A DNA stretch of 64,000 nt, taken from positions 54,195 to 118,194 of the forward strand of contig CANQXR010000002.1 in the NCBI GenBank assembly GCA_947627855.1, read 5' to 3'. The translations under genes were made by a program, and so were the position numbers. Origin of the DNA: an uncultured Clostridia bacterium. Its GTDB lineage: Bacteria; Bacillota; Clostridia; Lachnospirales; CAG-274. Under the pieces are notes generated by a model. It was given only the letters and a program-made list of their open reading frames with translations, made no database searches and was not told where the DNA came from. Shown piece after piece: positions 55,619 through 64,000 of this stretch (position 1 is its first letter; every line of letters begins with the position of its first letter).

Positions 55619-55970
55619 TGGAGATGAGGGGAGTCGAACCCCTGTCCGAAAACCCGTCGGAAAGGATTTCTACCATTATATTCTGTCCTTTATGATTCCG
55701 AAGCTAAGCGCCGACAGACAGGCTCATAACTTCGTAAGCTTCATAATATCTCTTTTCCGGGCAAAGCTTAACGAAAAAGGGTGCTCACATAATCGATGCT
55801 CCGTTTCCGCCCTGTGAGGAAAGCGGAGGGAACAGCTGCCGCTTAATCAGGCAGCGTAAGCTAAATTATCGTTGTCGATTAATTTAAAAAAGTTTTGGGC
55901 TTTTAAGGAATTACCCATTTCCAATGGCTGTCCCGTCTTTCAGAATCCCCGTCGAAGCCTTTACATCCCC
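55619..55970 (-). ncRNA. ssrA: Transfer-messenger RNA
   Basis: About 352 bases. The 5' end GGGGATGTAAAGGCTTCGACGGGG and the 3' end with the T-arm GGTTCGACTCCCCTCATCTCC pair as the tRNA-like acceptor (GGGGATG with CATCTCC). The internal reading frame ends in DNDNLAYAA followed by stop TGA, a normal hydrophobic AA-ending degradation tag. CCA is not encoded. It rescues stalled ribosomes together with SmpB. Present as one piece, not permuted. Confidence 0.95.
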
Positions 55971-55985
55971 TTGTTTCAGAAAAAT

Positions 55986-56014
55986 ATTATAACACCTGTG
56001 AACATAAAAATCAA
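55986..56014 (-). promoter_or_regulatory. Promoter of tmRNA
   Basis: On the minus strand TTGATT (complement of 56009-56014), 17 bases, TATAAT (complement of 55986-55991), 16 bases before the RNA start. Confidence 0.8.
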
Positions 56015-56057
56015 TAGACAAATTATGTCAGATAAAAATATAAGGAGGAAAATCAAA

Positions 56058-56630
56058 ATGATTCTTGTTGTTGACTGTTGTATAAGAGGTGAGCTGTCCG
56101 CCACCAAAAGGATTTACGAAAGCTGTATGGGAGCAGTCGCAAAGGGCGCACAGACAGAGATATTGAAGCTATGCGATGAAAATATATCCCCTCTCACCGC
56201 CGAAGATATAGTTCTTCGTGACAGGCTCACGCAGGAGGGCAGCACGGAGCATACACTTATGAAATATGCGCTACGATTCCGGGACGCCGATGAAATAGTT
56301 ATAGCCGCCCCATATTGGGACCTGTCCTTTCCGTCACTGCTCAAGGTCTATCTTGAGAGAGTTTCCGTAAGCGGCATTACGTTCGGCTATGAGGGCAGCG
56401 ACTGTGTGGGATACTGCAAGGCAAAAAGGCTTTTTTATTTCTCAGCCTGCGGAGGATTTACCGGCGGCAGACATTACGGAGCCGAATATGTGCAGGCTCT
56501 TGGCAGAATGTTCGGCATAAATGAATTTCATTCCTATACGGTAGAGGGACTGGACATTGACCCCTCAAAAAGAGAAAGCATTCTTGAAAACGGCATAAGA
56601 AATATAATTGACGAAATAAACAGCTTATAA
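56058..56630 (+). CDS. Flavodoxin-fold NAD(P)H oxidoreductase-like protein
   Basis: 190 residues. MILVVDCCIRGELSATKRI resembles the FMN-phosphate loop region of the NQO/AzoR family. VIAAPYWDLSFPSLLKVYLERVS is the conserved flavin-binding block, and FYFSACGGFTGG follows. Probably an FMN-dependent reductase. The start at 56058 has TAAGGAGG; the longer reading to 55872 would cross the tmRNA gene and its promoter on the other strand. Confidence 0.85.
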   Translation: MILVVDCCIRGELSATKRIYESCMGAVAKGAQTEILKLCDENISPLTAEDIVLRDRLTQEGSTEHTLMKYALRFRDADEIVIAAPYWDLSFPSLLKVYLERVSVSGITFGYEGSDCVGYCKAKRLFYFSACGGFTGGRHYGAEYVQALGRMFGINEFHSYTVEGLDIDPSKRESILENGIRNIIDEINSL

Positions 56631-56658
56631 ATATTTTTCACATATTACAATATTTTTA

Positions 56659-56689
56659 TTGACATTGAACCCAGTTCATAGTTTATAAT
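56659..56689 (+). promoter_or_regulatory. Promoter of the pectin esterase gene with a palindrome inside
   Basis: TTGACA (56659-56664) and TATAAT (56684-56689) with a long 19-base spacer. Between them lies GAACCCAGTTC (56667-56677), a GAAC-N3-GTTC palindrome in a position where a bound repressor would block polymerase. Confidence 0.55.
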
Positions 56690-56786
56690 AAATGTAATAA
56701 GATTTCAATATATTATATGGGAATTGTGGCAGGTTCACCAAAGATATATTGAGAATGCTTATAAATTTTATAAGGAGGCGTATTTA

Positions 56787-59700
56787 ATGAAAATCCACAA
56801 AAGAATCACCGGTATTGTTCTGGCGGCGGTTATGGCGGCGTCTTCCCTTGCTTTTACAAGCACAGCATATGCGGCAGACCCACAGGGCAGCGGCCCAGTC
56901 AGCGTATGGGATTTCGGCGGCATAGTGGAAGCGGACGGTACAACCTATACCAATTACCTCACCCCCGACATTCTTGACAGCTGGCAAGCCGTAGGCGACG
57001 GTGAAAACGAAACGACAAAGGGTATTTTTGTCACAAAGGAATGCGATGCAGGCGCAGGACTTGTGGTCAATGCGAATTCAGGCTCCGACCGTCTTTACTA
57101 TCAGACGGGAGCAGGAACCAGAAGCAACGGCGCTCAGAAGGGATATACCGAAAAATCATTCTCTGACGGCTACAACTCAACAGGCGGCGTGTACTTCAAC
57201 GGTACAGGCGGCACAGACAGAAGAAATGTGGTCATAAATGATGTAAAGGCTCTCAGCGAAGTAAGGGCTTATGTCTGGACATCAAAATCAGGCACAGACC
57301 TTATTACCAATTTTGAATATCTTGGCACTGACGGCACTCAGAAAATAACCACAGACGGAACACCTGACCCCGCCGTTTATAAATTCATTGCAAAATATGA
57401 CGGCAGCTATAAGATCTGGTTTGACGCTGCATCAGGCGCAAAGCCCATGGTTTACAGAGTAGTTAAAACACCGCCCACAAAGGTTGACTTCACAGTAAAC
57501 GAAGGAAGCTATTCCTCGGCTCTTTCAGGCGGCTATAACGTAAAGCTCATCAATGACGAAACAGGCGAAGAAAGCGTATATCCCGTTACAAACGGTTCGG
57601 CTTCGGCAGTCATAACTCCCGGCTATTCCTATTCAGCGTCACTGTCGGGAATTCAGGGCTATGGCTTTACAAACAGCTCAAGAAAATTCAAGGTAGAGCT
57701 TAGCGACCTTGTAAGCGGAAGCAAAAACGTGACCCTTGATGTTGAAACAAAGACGGCTTATAACGTAACAGGCAGCATAAAGGGACTTGCAGAGGGCTAT
57801 GACACAAAAGACCTCACCCTTACATTTGTTCCGGAGGACACAATGTCATATGACAGCGTAACCGCTGCTATCGACAAATCAGCCCTTACATATTCGGCTG
57901 AGCTTACCGCCGGCACAAAATACACCCTTAAGCTTGAGGGTGCCTGTGACTATAAGATAAGCGAAGAAATAACTATCCCCGAGGACAATGAAGCCGCTGT
58001 TGTAAAGGACGTTGTTCTTTCGGCACTTCCCAAGCAGGACGTAAGCGGCAGTTTCATAGGACTTACACAGACAAGAGGCATATATGATAAGCTCAATGTT
58101 ACTCCTTCAGAGCTTACATTCAAAAATCTTGCTGACAACTACACATATTCCGGCACGATATCAGCCGGCAGCTACACCGCTTCATTAAGAGCGGGCAGCT
58201 ATATCGCCTCCATCACCGATGCGGACGGCAAATATTCCACAACCACCCATGTTGTTGTCGGAGATTCAGCAGTAAGCAGGGATATTCTCCTCAAGGACGA
58301 AAAGCCCGCAGCAACAGCCTTCTCCGATACTATTGAGGTCGGCAGCGACAAGGCATATAAAACAGTTCAGTCAGCCGTTGATGCTGTCGGCAGAATGACA
58401 GACAGAGGCGACAGGAGAGTAACCGTTAAAATCGACCCCGGCACATATCGTGAACAGGTCGTTGTAAATTACCCCAACATAACCTTTGAAAGCGCAAGCG
58501 GTAATCCCGATGACACTGTAATTACATGGTATTACGGCATTGGCTATAAATATTACAGCTGTGTAGACAGCTATTACAATCCCTATGCAGATTATGACAA
58601 GTTTGAAAAGGGAAGTGTAGTAAGCTATTGGGGCTCAGCAGTTATTACAAATAAAGATGCCACAGGCTTCAGGGCAAAGGGCATAACATTTGAAAACTCA
58701 TTCAATAAATACCTTACGACAGAAGAGCTTGATGACGGTGTTGAGCTTAACGGAGCAGAAAAGATATCCGTTGTCAGAAACAAAGCCGCTGACGTAACAA
58801 CAAAAGCAGCAACAGAAAGAGCAGCCGCTCTTGTAAACTATGCCGACAAGGTTGAGTGCCTTGACTGCCGTTTCATAGGAAGTCAGGATACTCTTATGAC
58901 AGGTAATGTTGCAGCTATCAACTCATATTATAAAAACTGCTATATTGAAGGTATGACAGACTTCATATACGGCACAGGGGACGTTATATTTGACGGCTGT
59001 GAAATAAGCTTCTGTGGCTATGGAGATTCTGAAAATGTGGGCTATCTCACAGCAAATTCAAACGGCAGCAACAATCAGAATGTAACAGACGGCTATATTT
59101 TCAGAGGCTGTTATATTTCATATGCCGATAAGCTTGGCGGAAAAACACCTGTCCATACTCCGGGATATTTCGGAAGAATGTGGGGACCAAGCGCAATGGT
59201 TACATTCATAGACTCTCAGCTTGAGGACGAGAATATGATTTTAGGTGCAGGCTGGTCTGAAATGGACAAAAACCAACCCACAGCGCCTACTGTCAAGCTT
59301 GTTGAATACAACACCACATACGGCGGAAATAAAGTGTCCACCTCCTTAAGAATAGCAGGTACTGCTGTGGATTCAATTGATGCGGACAAATATTCCGTTG
59401 AAACAGTATTCGGACGTGACAGCTGGACACCTGCATATTATACGGCAGATGTAAACACCACACCCGAATTCAAAAACACGACTACTCCCCTTTCATGGGA
59501 TACAAACGGCGATATGAACGCCCTTACTCCCGGCTCAAAAATGACAGTATCCTATGAGCTTGGCAGCGACTGGGCTGACTCCGACGCATCAAGAATAGAC
59601 TGGTATGCCGTAAGTCCTGACGTAACGGGAGAAGAAGCCCTTGACGTACTCATAGGCAAAGCAGAGCTTCTCGCATCCGTTTCGGCAGTAAGCTCCAAGT

Positions 59701-61079
59701 CATATCAGATACCTATGGAATGCGCAGGCAAATATATTATGGTTGTGGTCACTCCCATTACCGTAAACGGCAAAGCAGGAACACCCGCCCACCTTATCGA
59801 CACAATTAAGCCGGTAAGCGAAACATGGTCAGACCCCGACAATCAGGGCAGTCTTGCTCCGGGACAGGGCATTAATGTATATCTTGCAGGCGACTCAACG
59901 GTTACAAATTACGGCACAGGTGAAGCACTTGGCTCATGGGGCGAATTCCTCCATATATTCCTTGACGACACTGCCGTAACAGTAAACGATACCGCAAAAG
60001 GCGGAAGAAGCACACGTCAGGTAGTAAACGAAGGCACTCTTGACGATATCGCAAAGAACATAAAGAAGGGAGATTATCTCTTCATACAGTTCGGTCACAA
60101 TGACTGCTATAACAGAGCCGGCGATATGAACAGATTCGTACCTCTCGTAACTCCTCAGAACGGCAAGACAGCAGACGGAAAATTCCCCACTGTTCTTCCC
60201 ACAGAGGATATGAAGGGCGCAGACGGAAAATACGCATGGGACTGCGGCGCAACATATAAGGGATTTCTTCAGGCATTTGTGAATGTGGCTCTTGAAGCAG
60301 AGGCAACACCCGTTATCGTTTCCCCCGTATCAAGAATGTATTTCACAAACGGCAAGATAAGACCTCACCATGACACATACGGTCCCAACAATGGTCCGGG
60401 CAATATGGATCCAAGCTCGGCAGGCTATATTGTTGAGGAAGTAAACAACACCTACGTAACAGCCTGTGAAGAGCTTTACGAGGAAAATGTTGCAGCAGGC
60501 AAAAATGTGCTTTACCTCGACAATTTCAATATTACAAAGGATTTATTTGAAGAAGCCTATGCCGAAGCCGGCAATGACTCACTTGCAAAGGTTCTTATGT
60601 CATCAGGCGACAGCACACACTGCAGCAAGACAGGCGGCGCAATAGAAGCAGGTCTTGTAGCAAAGTGGATAAAGGAACAGGGCATAACCCTTTCCAATTA
60701 TGTAATTCAGCCCGAAAACGCATACGGCGTACTTCCTTCGGGAGATTTCGCCTTTGAAATCGACAACAAGGCATTTACCGCTAAGGATTCAGACCTTGTT
60801 AAAAGCGACTACTGGTCAGCATACGGTCAGGAGCTTTTCGATTCACTCGGTGAGAAAATCCCCGTTACGCCCACAGTGCTTCTCGGCGATGTTGACGGCG
60901 ACAAACTCATCACAAGCAACGACGCTGCTCTTACAAACATAATAGCCGCACAGAACGGCACAGACGAATCAGCCGACGTTGACGGTGACGGAAAAGTAAC
61001 GACATCTGACGCAGCCCAAATACTTGAAAAGGTTCTCAGAGCCTCGCACAAATTCCCCGCCGAAAACAAAGCAGCATAA
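56787..61079 (+). CDS. Secreted pectin methylesterase / SGNH acetylesterase with dockerin-like end
   Basis: 1430 residues. A signal peptide (cleavage after AYA, residue 29) is followed by a beta-rich N-terminal binding-type domain (about 35-240) and several Ig-like repeats (about 245-505). Pectinesterase CE8 (about 511-884) has AYKTVQSAVDA, GSQDTLM, DFIYGTGDVIFDG and FGRMWG. An SGNH/CE12 rhamnogalacturonan-acetylesterase-like domain (about 1029-1316) has catalytic Ser in AGDST, FGHND and DSTHCS. The end has two dockerin-like calcium repeats (about 1365-1425: GDVDGDKLITSND, ADVDGDGKVTTSD). It removes methyl and acetyl groups from pectin outside the cell. RBS TAAGGAGG fixes the start; 56724 is an unsupported upstream reading. 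Confidence 0.92.
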   Translation: MKIHKRITGIVLAAVMAASSLAFTSTAYAADPQGSGPVSVWDFGGIVEADGTTYTNYLTPDILDSWQAVGDGENETTKGIFVTKECDAGAGLVVNANSGSDRLYYQTGAGTRSNGAQKGYTEKSFSDGYNSTGGVYFNGTGGTDRRNVVINDVKALSEVRAYVWTSKSGTDLITNFEYLGTDGTQKITTDGTPDPAVYKFIAKYDGSYKIWFDAASGAKPMVYRVVKTPPTKVDFTVNEGSYSSALSGGYNVKLINDETGEESVYPVTNGSASAVITPGYSYSASLSGIQGYGFTNSSRKFKVELSDLVSGSKNVTLDVETKTAYNVTGSIKGLAEGYDTKDLTLTFVPEDTMSYDSVTAAIDKSALTYSAELTAGTKYTLKLEGACDYKISEEITIPEDNEAAVVKDVVLSALPKQDVSGSFIGLTQTRGIYDKLNVTPSELTFKNLADNYTYSGTISAGSYTASLRAGSYIASITDADGKYSTTTHVVVGDSAVSRDILLKDEKPAATAFSDTIEVGSDKAYKTVQSAVDAVGRMTDRGDRRVTVKIDPGTYREQVVVNYPNITFESASGNPDDTVITWYYGIGYKYYSCVDSYYNPYADYDKFEKGSVVSYWGSAVITNKDATGFRAKGITFENSFNKYLTTEELDDGVELNGAEKISVVRNKAADVTTKAATERAAALVNYADKVECLDCRFIGSQDTLMTGNVAAINSYYKNCYIEGMTDFIYGTGDVIFDGCEISFCGYGDSENVGYLTANSNGSNNQNVTDGYIFRGCYISYADKLGGKTPVHTPGYFGRMWGPSAMVTFIDSQLEDENMILGAGWSEMDKNQPTAPTVKLVEYNTTYGGNKVSTSLRIAGTAVDSIDADKYSVETVFGRDSWTPAYYTADVNTTPEFKNTTTPLSWDTNGDMNALTPGSKMTVSYELGSDWADSDASRIDWYAVSPDVTGEEALDVLIGKAELLASVSAVSSKSYQIPMECAGKYIMVVVTPITVNGKAGTPAHLIDTIKPVSETWSDPDNQGSLAPGQGINVYLAGDSTVTNYGTGEALGSWGEFLHIFLDDTAVTVNDTAKGGRSTRQVVNEGTLDDIAKNIKKGDYLFIQFGHNDCYNRAGDMNRFVPLVTPQNGKTADGKFPTVLPTEDMKGADGKYAWDCGATYKGFLQAFVNVALEAEATPVIVSPVSRMYFTNGKIRPHHDTYGPNNGPGNMDPSSAGYIVEEVNNTYVTACEELYEENVAAGKNVLYLDNFNITKDLFEEAYAEAGNDSLAKVLMSSGDSTHCSKTGGAIEAGLVAKWIKEQGITLSNYVIQPENAYGVLPSGDFAFEIDNKAFTAKDSDLVKSDYWSAYGQELFDSLGEKIPVTPTVLLGDVDGDKLITSNDAALTNIIAAQNGTDESADVDGDGKVTTSDAAQILEKVLRASHKFPAENKAA

Positions 61080-61090
61080 CAAAATAAACC

Positions 61091-61120
61091 AATGCTCCCC
61101 ACCCACGGGGAGCATTTTTT
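61091..61120 (+). terminator. Terminator of the pectin esterase gene
   Basis: Perfect AATGCTCCCC / GGGGAGCATT, 6-base loop, TTTT. Confidence 0.92.
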
Positions 61121-61173
61121 ATGTTTCTTTACAAAAAAATTTTTTATATTTCACTCTTCTTTTTTTGCGCGAT

Positions 61174-61201
61174 TGACTTAAAACGGATACTGTGCTATAA
61201 T
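61174..61201 (+). promoter_or_regulatory. Promoter of the GT-C-like membrane protein gene
   Basis: TTGACT (61174-61179), 16 bases, TATAAT (61196-61201) with extended -10 TG. Confidence 0.75.
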
Positions 61202-61230
61202 TTAATAAATTATTTACGGAGGATAAAATT

Positions 61231-62673
61231 ATGACTTCAAAAGCAAAAAAAAAGACTGAAGCAAAAAACAGCAAGAAACGCACAAATTTGACAAAGCTGC
61301 CTGATATAAATATTGAAAATATAAAGAATATCAGAATAACCGTTCCACAGATTATAATCGCCCTTTTATTTATAATCTATATAGTATACTTTTTCTGTCT
61401 TAATATCGAATATACAGTAGACTCAAATGAATATATTGCCATTGACGGCTTCAGGTTTCTCACGGGAGATCTTCACCGTTACAGACTGCCCGTATATCCT
61501 ATGCTTATAGACATATTCAGATTTATTTCTGAGAAAAACGGGGATTTTATGCTGTGCGTATTTCAGCTTATACTTTCGCTAATCGCAATTGTGGCTGTAT
61601 ACAAAACAATGCAGTGCATATCCTCAAGCAATACATTGAATATCTCCGTCACTATACTGTACAGTCTTTCAAGGGCTATAATAGGCTGGCAGAAAACGTT
61701 TCTCACGGAGTCATTGTCAATTTCCCTCACTGTATTTATGATATGGGGGCTAATTTCATATCTTAAGAAAAAAGAGCTTAAATATATAATATCCGCCATA
61801 ATAGCCGGAGGTATAGGAGCCTACCTGAGAGCCGTATTTGCCCTGTATGTAGGCGGCATATTTGTTTTTCTCATATTAAAGCTTATATTCAAGGATAAGG
61901 ACGAAAACAGGAAAAACATATTAAAGGGCATTTTATGTTCGGGCTTTGTAATTATACTCATAGTCATATACGCAGGCTTCTTTTACGACCAATATGGCGG
62001 CTTTACGTTAAGCGACTCAGAGCTTGGTCAACATCTTTTCCTTTCTCTGGAGCAGGGCTATTATCAATCAGCTGACGATGAAGAGCTTAAAACAGTAGCC
62101 GATATAATAATCAATAATACAAATGAAGAGCTTAACAAACAATATTGCGAAAAGCTTGATATATATTATAAAGAACTGTACGGCGGCGCTTATGTATCCG
62201 GCAACTTCCCTGTGCTTTACAGAGCGAGATGTTATATAATGGACAACTATGACAGAGATCGTGTAAAGGAATTTGTCGCTCAGTCGAGAAAGGCGCATAA
62301 AAAGGATCTGTTTGACTTCTATATAGACAGTGCGGCTCATTATGGATTCAGCAGCTATAAATATGTGCCCGAAAACAAGTTCATAAAAAGAATGATGCGT
62401 GATTTCGACACGGTGGATCCCATAAATGAAAACCTGATACAGTGCTTTTATATAGCCATTGCAGAGCTTATACTCTTAGTAATATTTATTATCAGAAAAA
62501 GGAAAATAAACTGGCTTCATCTTGGATTCTGCGGCTTTATACTTGTTACATTCATGCTTTCCATTACGGGAACAAACGGAGAATTTGCAAGAACAGCTAT
62601 AACAGCCCTTCCCTTTATGTACATTACAGCAGGCTATTGGGCAAGTCTTATCACAAAAACAAATCTGCAATAA
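61231..62673 (+). CDS. Polytopic membrane protein, GT-C glycosyltransferase-like
   Basis: 480 residues. A Lys-rich cytoplasmic N-terminus (1-38) is followed by about 9-10 membrane helices. The first outside loop has DSNEYIAIDGFRFLTG and HRYRLPVYPMLID, with an acidic residue after helix 1 as in GT-C (PMT/ArnT-like) enzymes. KTFLTESLSISLTVF follows later. A soluble outside region lies at about 265-390. These features suggest a lipid-sugar-dependent glycosyltransferase or related integral enzyme, but no family was matched with certainty. RBS ACGGAGG. Confidence 0.6.
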   Translation: MTSKAKKKTEAKNSKKRTNLTKLPDINIENIKNIRITVPQIIIALLFIIYIVYFFCLNIEYTVDSNEYIAIDGFRFLTGDLHRYRLPVYPMLIDIFRFISEKNGDFMLCVFQLILSLIAIVAVYKTMQCISSSNTLNISVTILYSLSRAIIGWQKTFLTESLSISLTVFMIWGLISYLKKKELKYIISAIIAGGIGAYLRAVFALYVGGIFVFLILKLIFKDKDENRKNILKGILCSGFVIILIVIYAGFFYDQYGGFTLSDSELGQHLFLSLEQGYYQSADDEELKTVADIIINNTNEELNKQYCEKLDIYYKELYGGAYVSGNFPVLYRARCYIMDNYDRDRVKEFVAQSRKAHKKDLFDFYIDSAAHYGFSSYKYVPENKFIKRMMRDFDTVDPINENLIQCFYIAIAELILLVIFIIRKRKINWLHLGFCGFILVTFMLSITGTNGEFARTAITALPFMYITAGYWASLITKTNLQ

Positions 62674-62691
62674 AAAAATGAAATAAAAAAG

Positions 62692-62722
62692 CCGGGAGGA
62701 AAAATTATTCCTCCCGGTTTTT
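62692..62722 (+). terminator. Bidirectional terminator
   Basis: Perfect CCGGGAGGAA / TTCCTCCCGG, 6-base loop, TTTTT on plus and A/T-rich run ending the convergent small gene on minus. Confidence 0.9.
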
Positions 62723-63000
62723 CAGTGCTGCATAAAGTGCCATTCAAACAGCAGTGCCGCAAGAACAGCAAAACAGCTTCCTACCACTATAATTACAAAA
62801 TCAGCTATTCTCTCCTCTTTATCCAGTTTTTTATTGAATAAGCTGAATCTGAAGGTAACGTAAAGGGGTATTATACTCAGTACAATGGTGGCAATGCCCG
62901 CAAAGAGCGCCGTTTCCTCGGTTATTTCAGCCGCAAGATTCGCAAGTATAGCCGCCGCATTGACTATGATGCATATAATATCTCTGTATCTTCTCTTCAT
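62722..63000 (-). CDS. Small membrane protein, unknown function
   Basis: 92 residues with three predicted helices (about 8-24, 32-52, 65-87) and a short charged loop (NKKLDKEERIAD). Ribosome site GGCGAGG precedes ATG. No family recognised. It follows the DUF362 gene on the same strand (49-base gap) and may be co-transcribed. Confidence 0.65.
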   Translation of the reverse strand: MKRRYRDIICIIVNAAAILANLAAEITEETALFAGIATIVLSIIPLYVTFRFSLFNKKLDKEERIADFVIIVVGSCFAVLAALLFEWHFMQH

Positions 63001-63049
63001 ATGATTTTACCTCGCCAATAAAAGCCGTTTACCCCTGTTATCTGTTTTT

Positions 63050-63916
63050 TCAGTCAACATTTATAAGCTCATATTCTCTGCTGCCTATATTAAGCTCAGC
63101 CGCCTTTTCGATTGTATATATGCCGTTGCGTGACTCTACCCTTTCGATAAAATGTGCCTTTCCGGGGTCGTCGGAGGCATATACTATATCTATACAAGCC
63201 TGATCGATAGCGACAGGATCCTCGGAAACAAGTATGCCTATATCCGCCATACAGGGATCTTCAGCCACATTACAGCAGTCGCAGTCCACAGACAGATTTG
63301 CCATTACATTAACATAAAGCATATTCCCCTTGAAATAATTCACGACAGAGGACGCCGCATCTGCCATAGCCGCAAGAAATGAGTTATGGTCGGACGTCCA
63401 GAAAGCATTCGGATCCCCTGCCCCATGAATATACGCCTTGCCATATGACGAAGCAACACCAATGGAAAGCTGTTTGAGCGCTCCGCCATAGCCTCCCATG
63501 GGGTGACCCTTGAAGTGTGACAGAACGAGCATGGAATCATATTGGGCAAGATTTTTTCCCACAAAATTCTGCTTTATGATCTTTCCGTCAGGTATGTCAA
63601 GCTTCATATCCGGACCCTCTGCGTCAAGGAGATCCACCTTGAAATTTGCCGTCCAGCCATGCTTTTTCAAAAGCTTCATATGCTTGTTTGTCTTATCTCT
63701 TTCGCCCTCATAAGCAGTATTGCACTCTACAACAGTGCCATTTACACTTTCTATCGCCGCTTTCCAGAATTCCGGCTTTATAAAATTCTGATTTCCCTCT
63801 TCACCCGAATGGATCTTCACGGCAACCCTGCCCTCAAGCTTCTTTCCGGCAATGCCACACAGTCTTACAACCTCATCACCTGTTATTTTCTTTGAAAAAT
63901 AAACCTTTGAACTCAT
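63050..63916 (-). CDS. DUF362-family protein lacking the ferredoxin domain
   Basis: 288 residues. It has the DUF362 core: VAVKIHSGEEGNQNFIKPEF, VLSHFKGHPMGGYGGALKQLSIGVAS and DIGILVSEDPVAIDQACIDIV. Most anaerobe relatives carry a CxxCxxCxxxC 4Fe-4S cluster before the C-terminus; here only scattered cysteines (VDCDCCNVAEDPC) are in that place, so a classical ferredoxin insert is missing. Function of the family is unknown. RBS GAGGAGG. Confidence 0.85.
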   Translation of the reverse strand: MSSKVYFSKKITGDEVVRLCGIAGKKLEGRVAVKIHSGEEGNQNFIKPEFWKAAIESVNGTVVECNTAYEGERDKTNKHMKLLKKHGWTANFKVDLLDAEGPDMKLDIPDGKIIKQNFVGKNLAQYDSMLVLSHFKGHPMGGYGGALKQLSIGVASSYGKAYIHGAGDPNAFWTSDHNSFLAAMADAASSVVNYFKGNMLYVNVMANLSVDCDCCNVAEDPCMADIGILVSEDPVAIDQACIDIVYASDDPGKAHFIERVESRNGIYTIEKAAELNIGSREYELINVD

Positions 63917-64000
63917 TATTATACCTCCTCGTATAATATGTTTATAGCATTAATAATAATTATAAAAATTAGTTGATCGGTTTGATCGTGCCCATGATAT
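63917..64000. other. Right edge, no feature seen
   Basis: 84 A/T-rich bases upstream of the DUF362 gene. No complete promoter or gene is evident. Confidence 0.4.

Noticed and set aside
55872..56057. Upstream extension of the flavodoxin-like protein
   Set aside because: It crosses the tmRNA gene and its promoter; the internal ATG has TAAGGAGG.

Overview
This 64 kb window reads as the chromosome of an anaerobic, low-to-mid-GC Firmicute of class Clostridia (Lachnospiraceae- or Oscillospiraceae-like). The reasons are strong AGGAGG ribosome sites, sigma-A promoters, dense operons, AGA/AGG and ATA codon use, a mannose-family PTS, and a secreted pectin-degrading enzyme with a dockerin-like tail. 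The species cannot be named from sequence alone. No phage, transposase gene or CRISPR array was seen.

Left part (1-10.3 kb): the 5' end of an HD-domain hydrolase, a pair of half-size DMT transporters, tRNA-Leu and tRNA-Ser, and the pyrimidine operon pyrB-pyrC-pyrF-carA-carB. The operon is preceded by a 30-codon U-rich leader ORF whose stop codon sits in a terminator-like hairpin, resembling enterobacterial pyrL attenuation. An S41 protease follows.

10.3-28 kb: a two-component system, then a five-gene polysaccharide export operon on the minus strand. It encodes an ABC-2 permease with a fused extracellular domain, a double GT2 glycosyltransferase, a Wzt-like ATPase with a C-terminal domain, a methyltransferase, and a kinase-like protein with a coiled coil. 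The last two look like a split WbdD-type chain terminator. Next come RNase P RNA (overlapped by the end of a CNNM/CorC-like gene), a SWIM-SNF2 helicase, 1-phosphofructokinase and a GT4 glycosyltransferase.

28-42 kb: PhzF, CapA and EFR1-type genes, then a carbohydrate sensing and uptake block on the minus strand. A membrane-anchored sugar-binding protein, a histidine kinase, a NarL-type regulator and an orphan solute-binding protein lie upstream of a complete mannose-type PTS (IIA, IIB, IIC, IID) that has its own HAD phosphatase, HPr and Enzyme I. The promoters of both blocks carry the same three TGACA repeats at 22-23 bp spacing, so the regulator probably drives both.

42-53.6 kb: three very large, soluble, signal-less proteins of unknown function (about 1205, 1141 and 1477 aa) transcribed divergently. 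They appear to share a repeated domain built around an hhNGxS core, and have low-complexity, acidic or charged-helix regions.

53.6-64 kb: a VanX-like dipeptidase, a 172-bp MITE-like element with perfect 18-bp terminal repeats and a 10-bp target duplication, a YoaK-family membrane protein, tmRNA, a flavodoxin-fold protein, a 1430-residue pectin methylesterase/acetylesterase, a polytopic GT-C-like membrane protein, a small membrane protein and a DUF362 protein.
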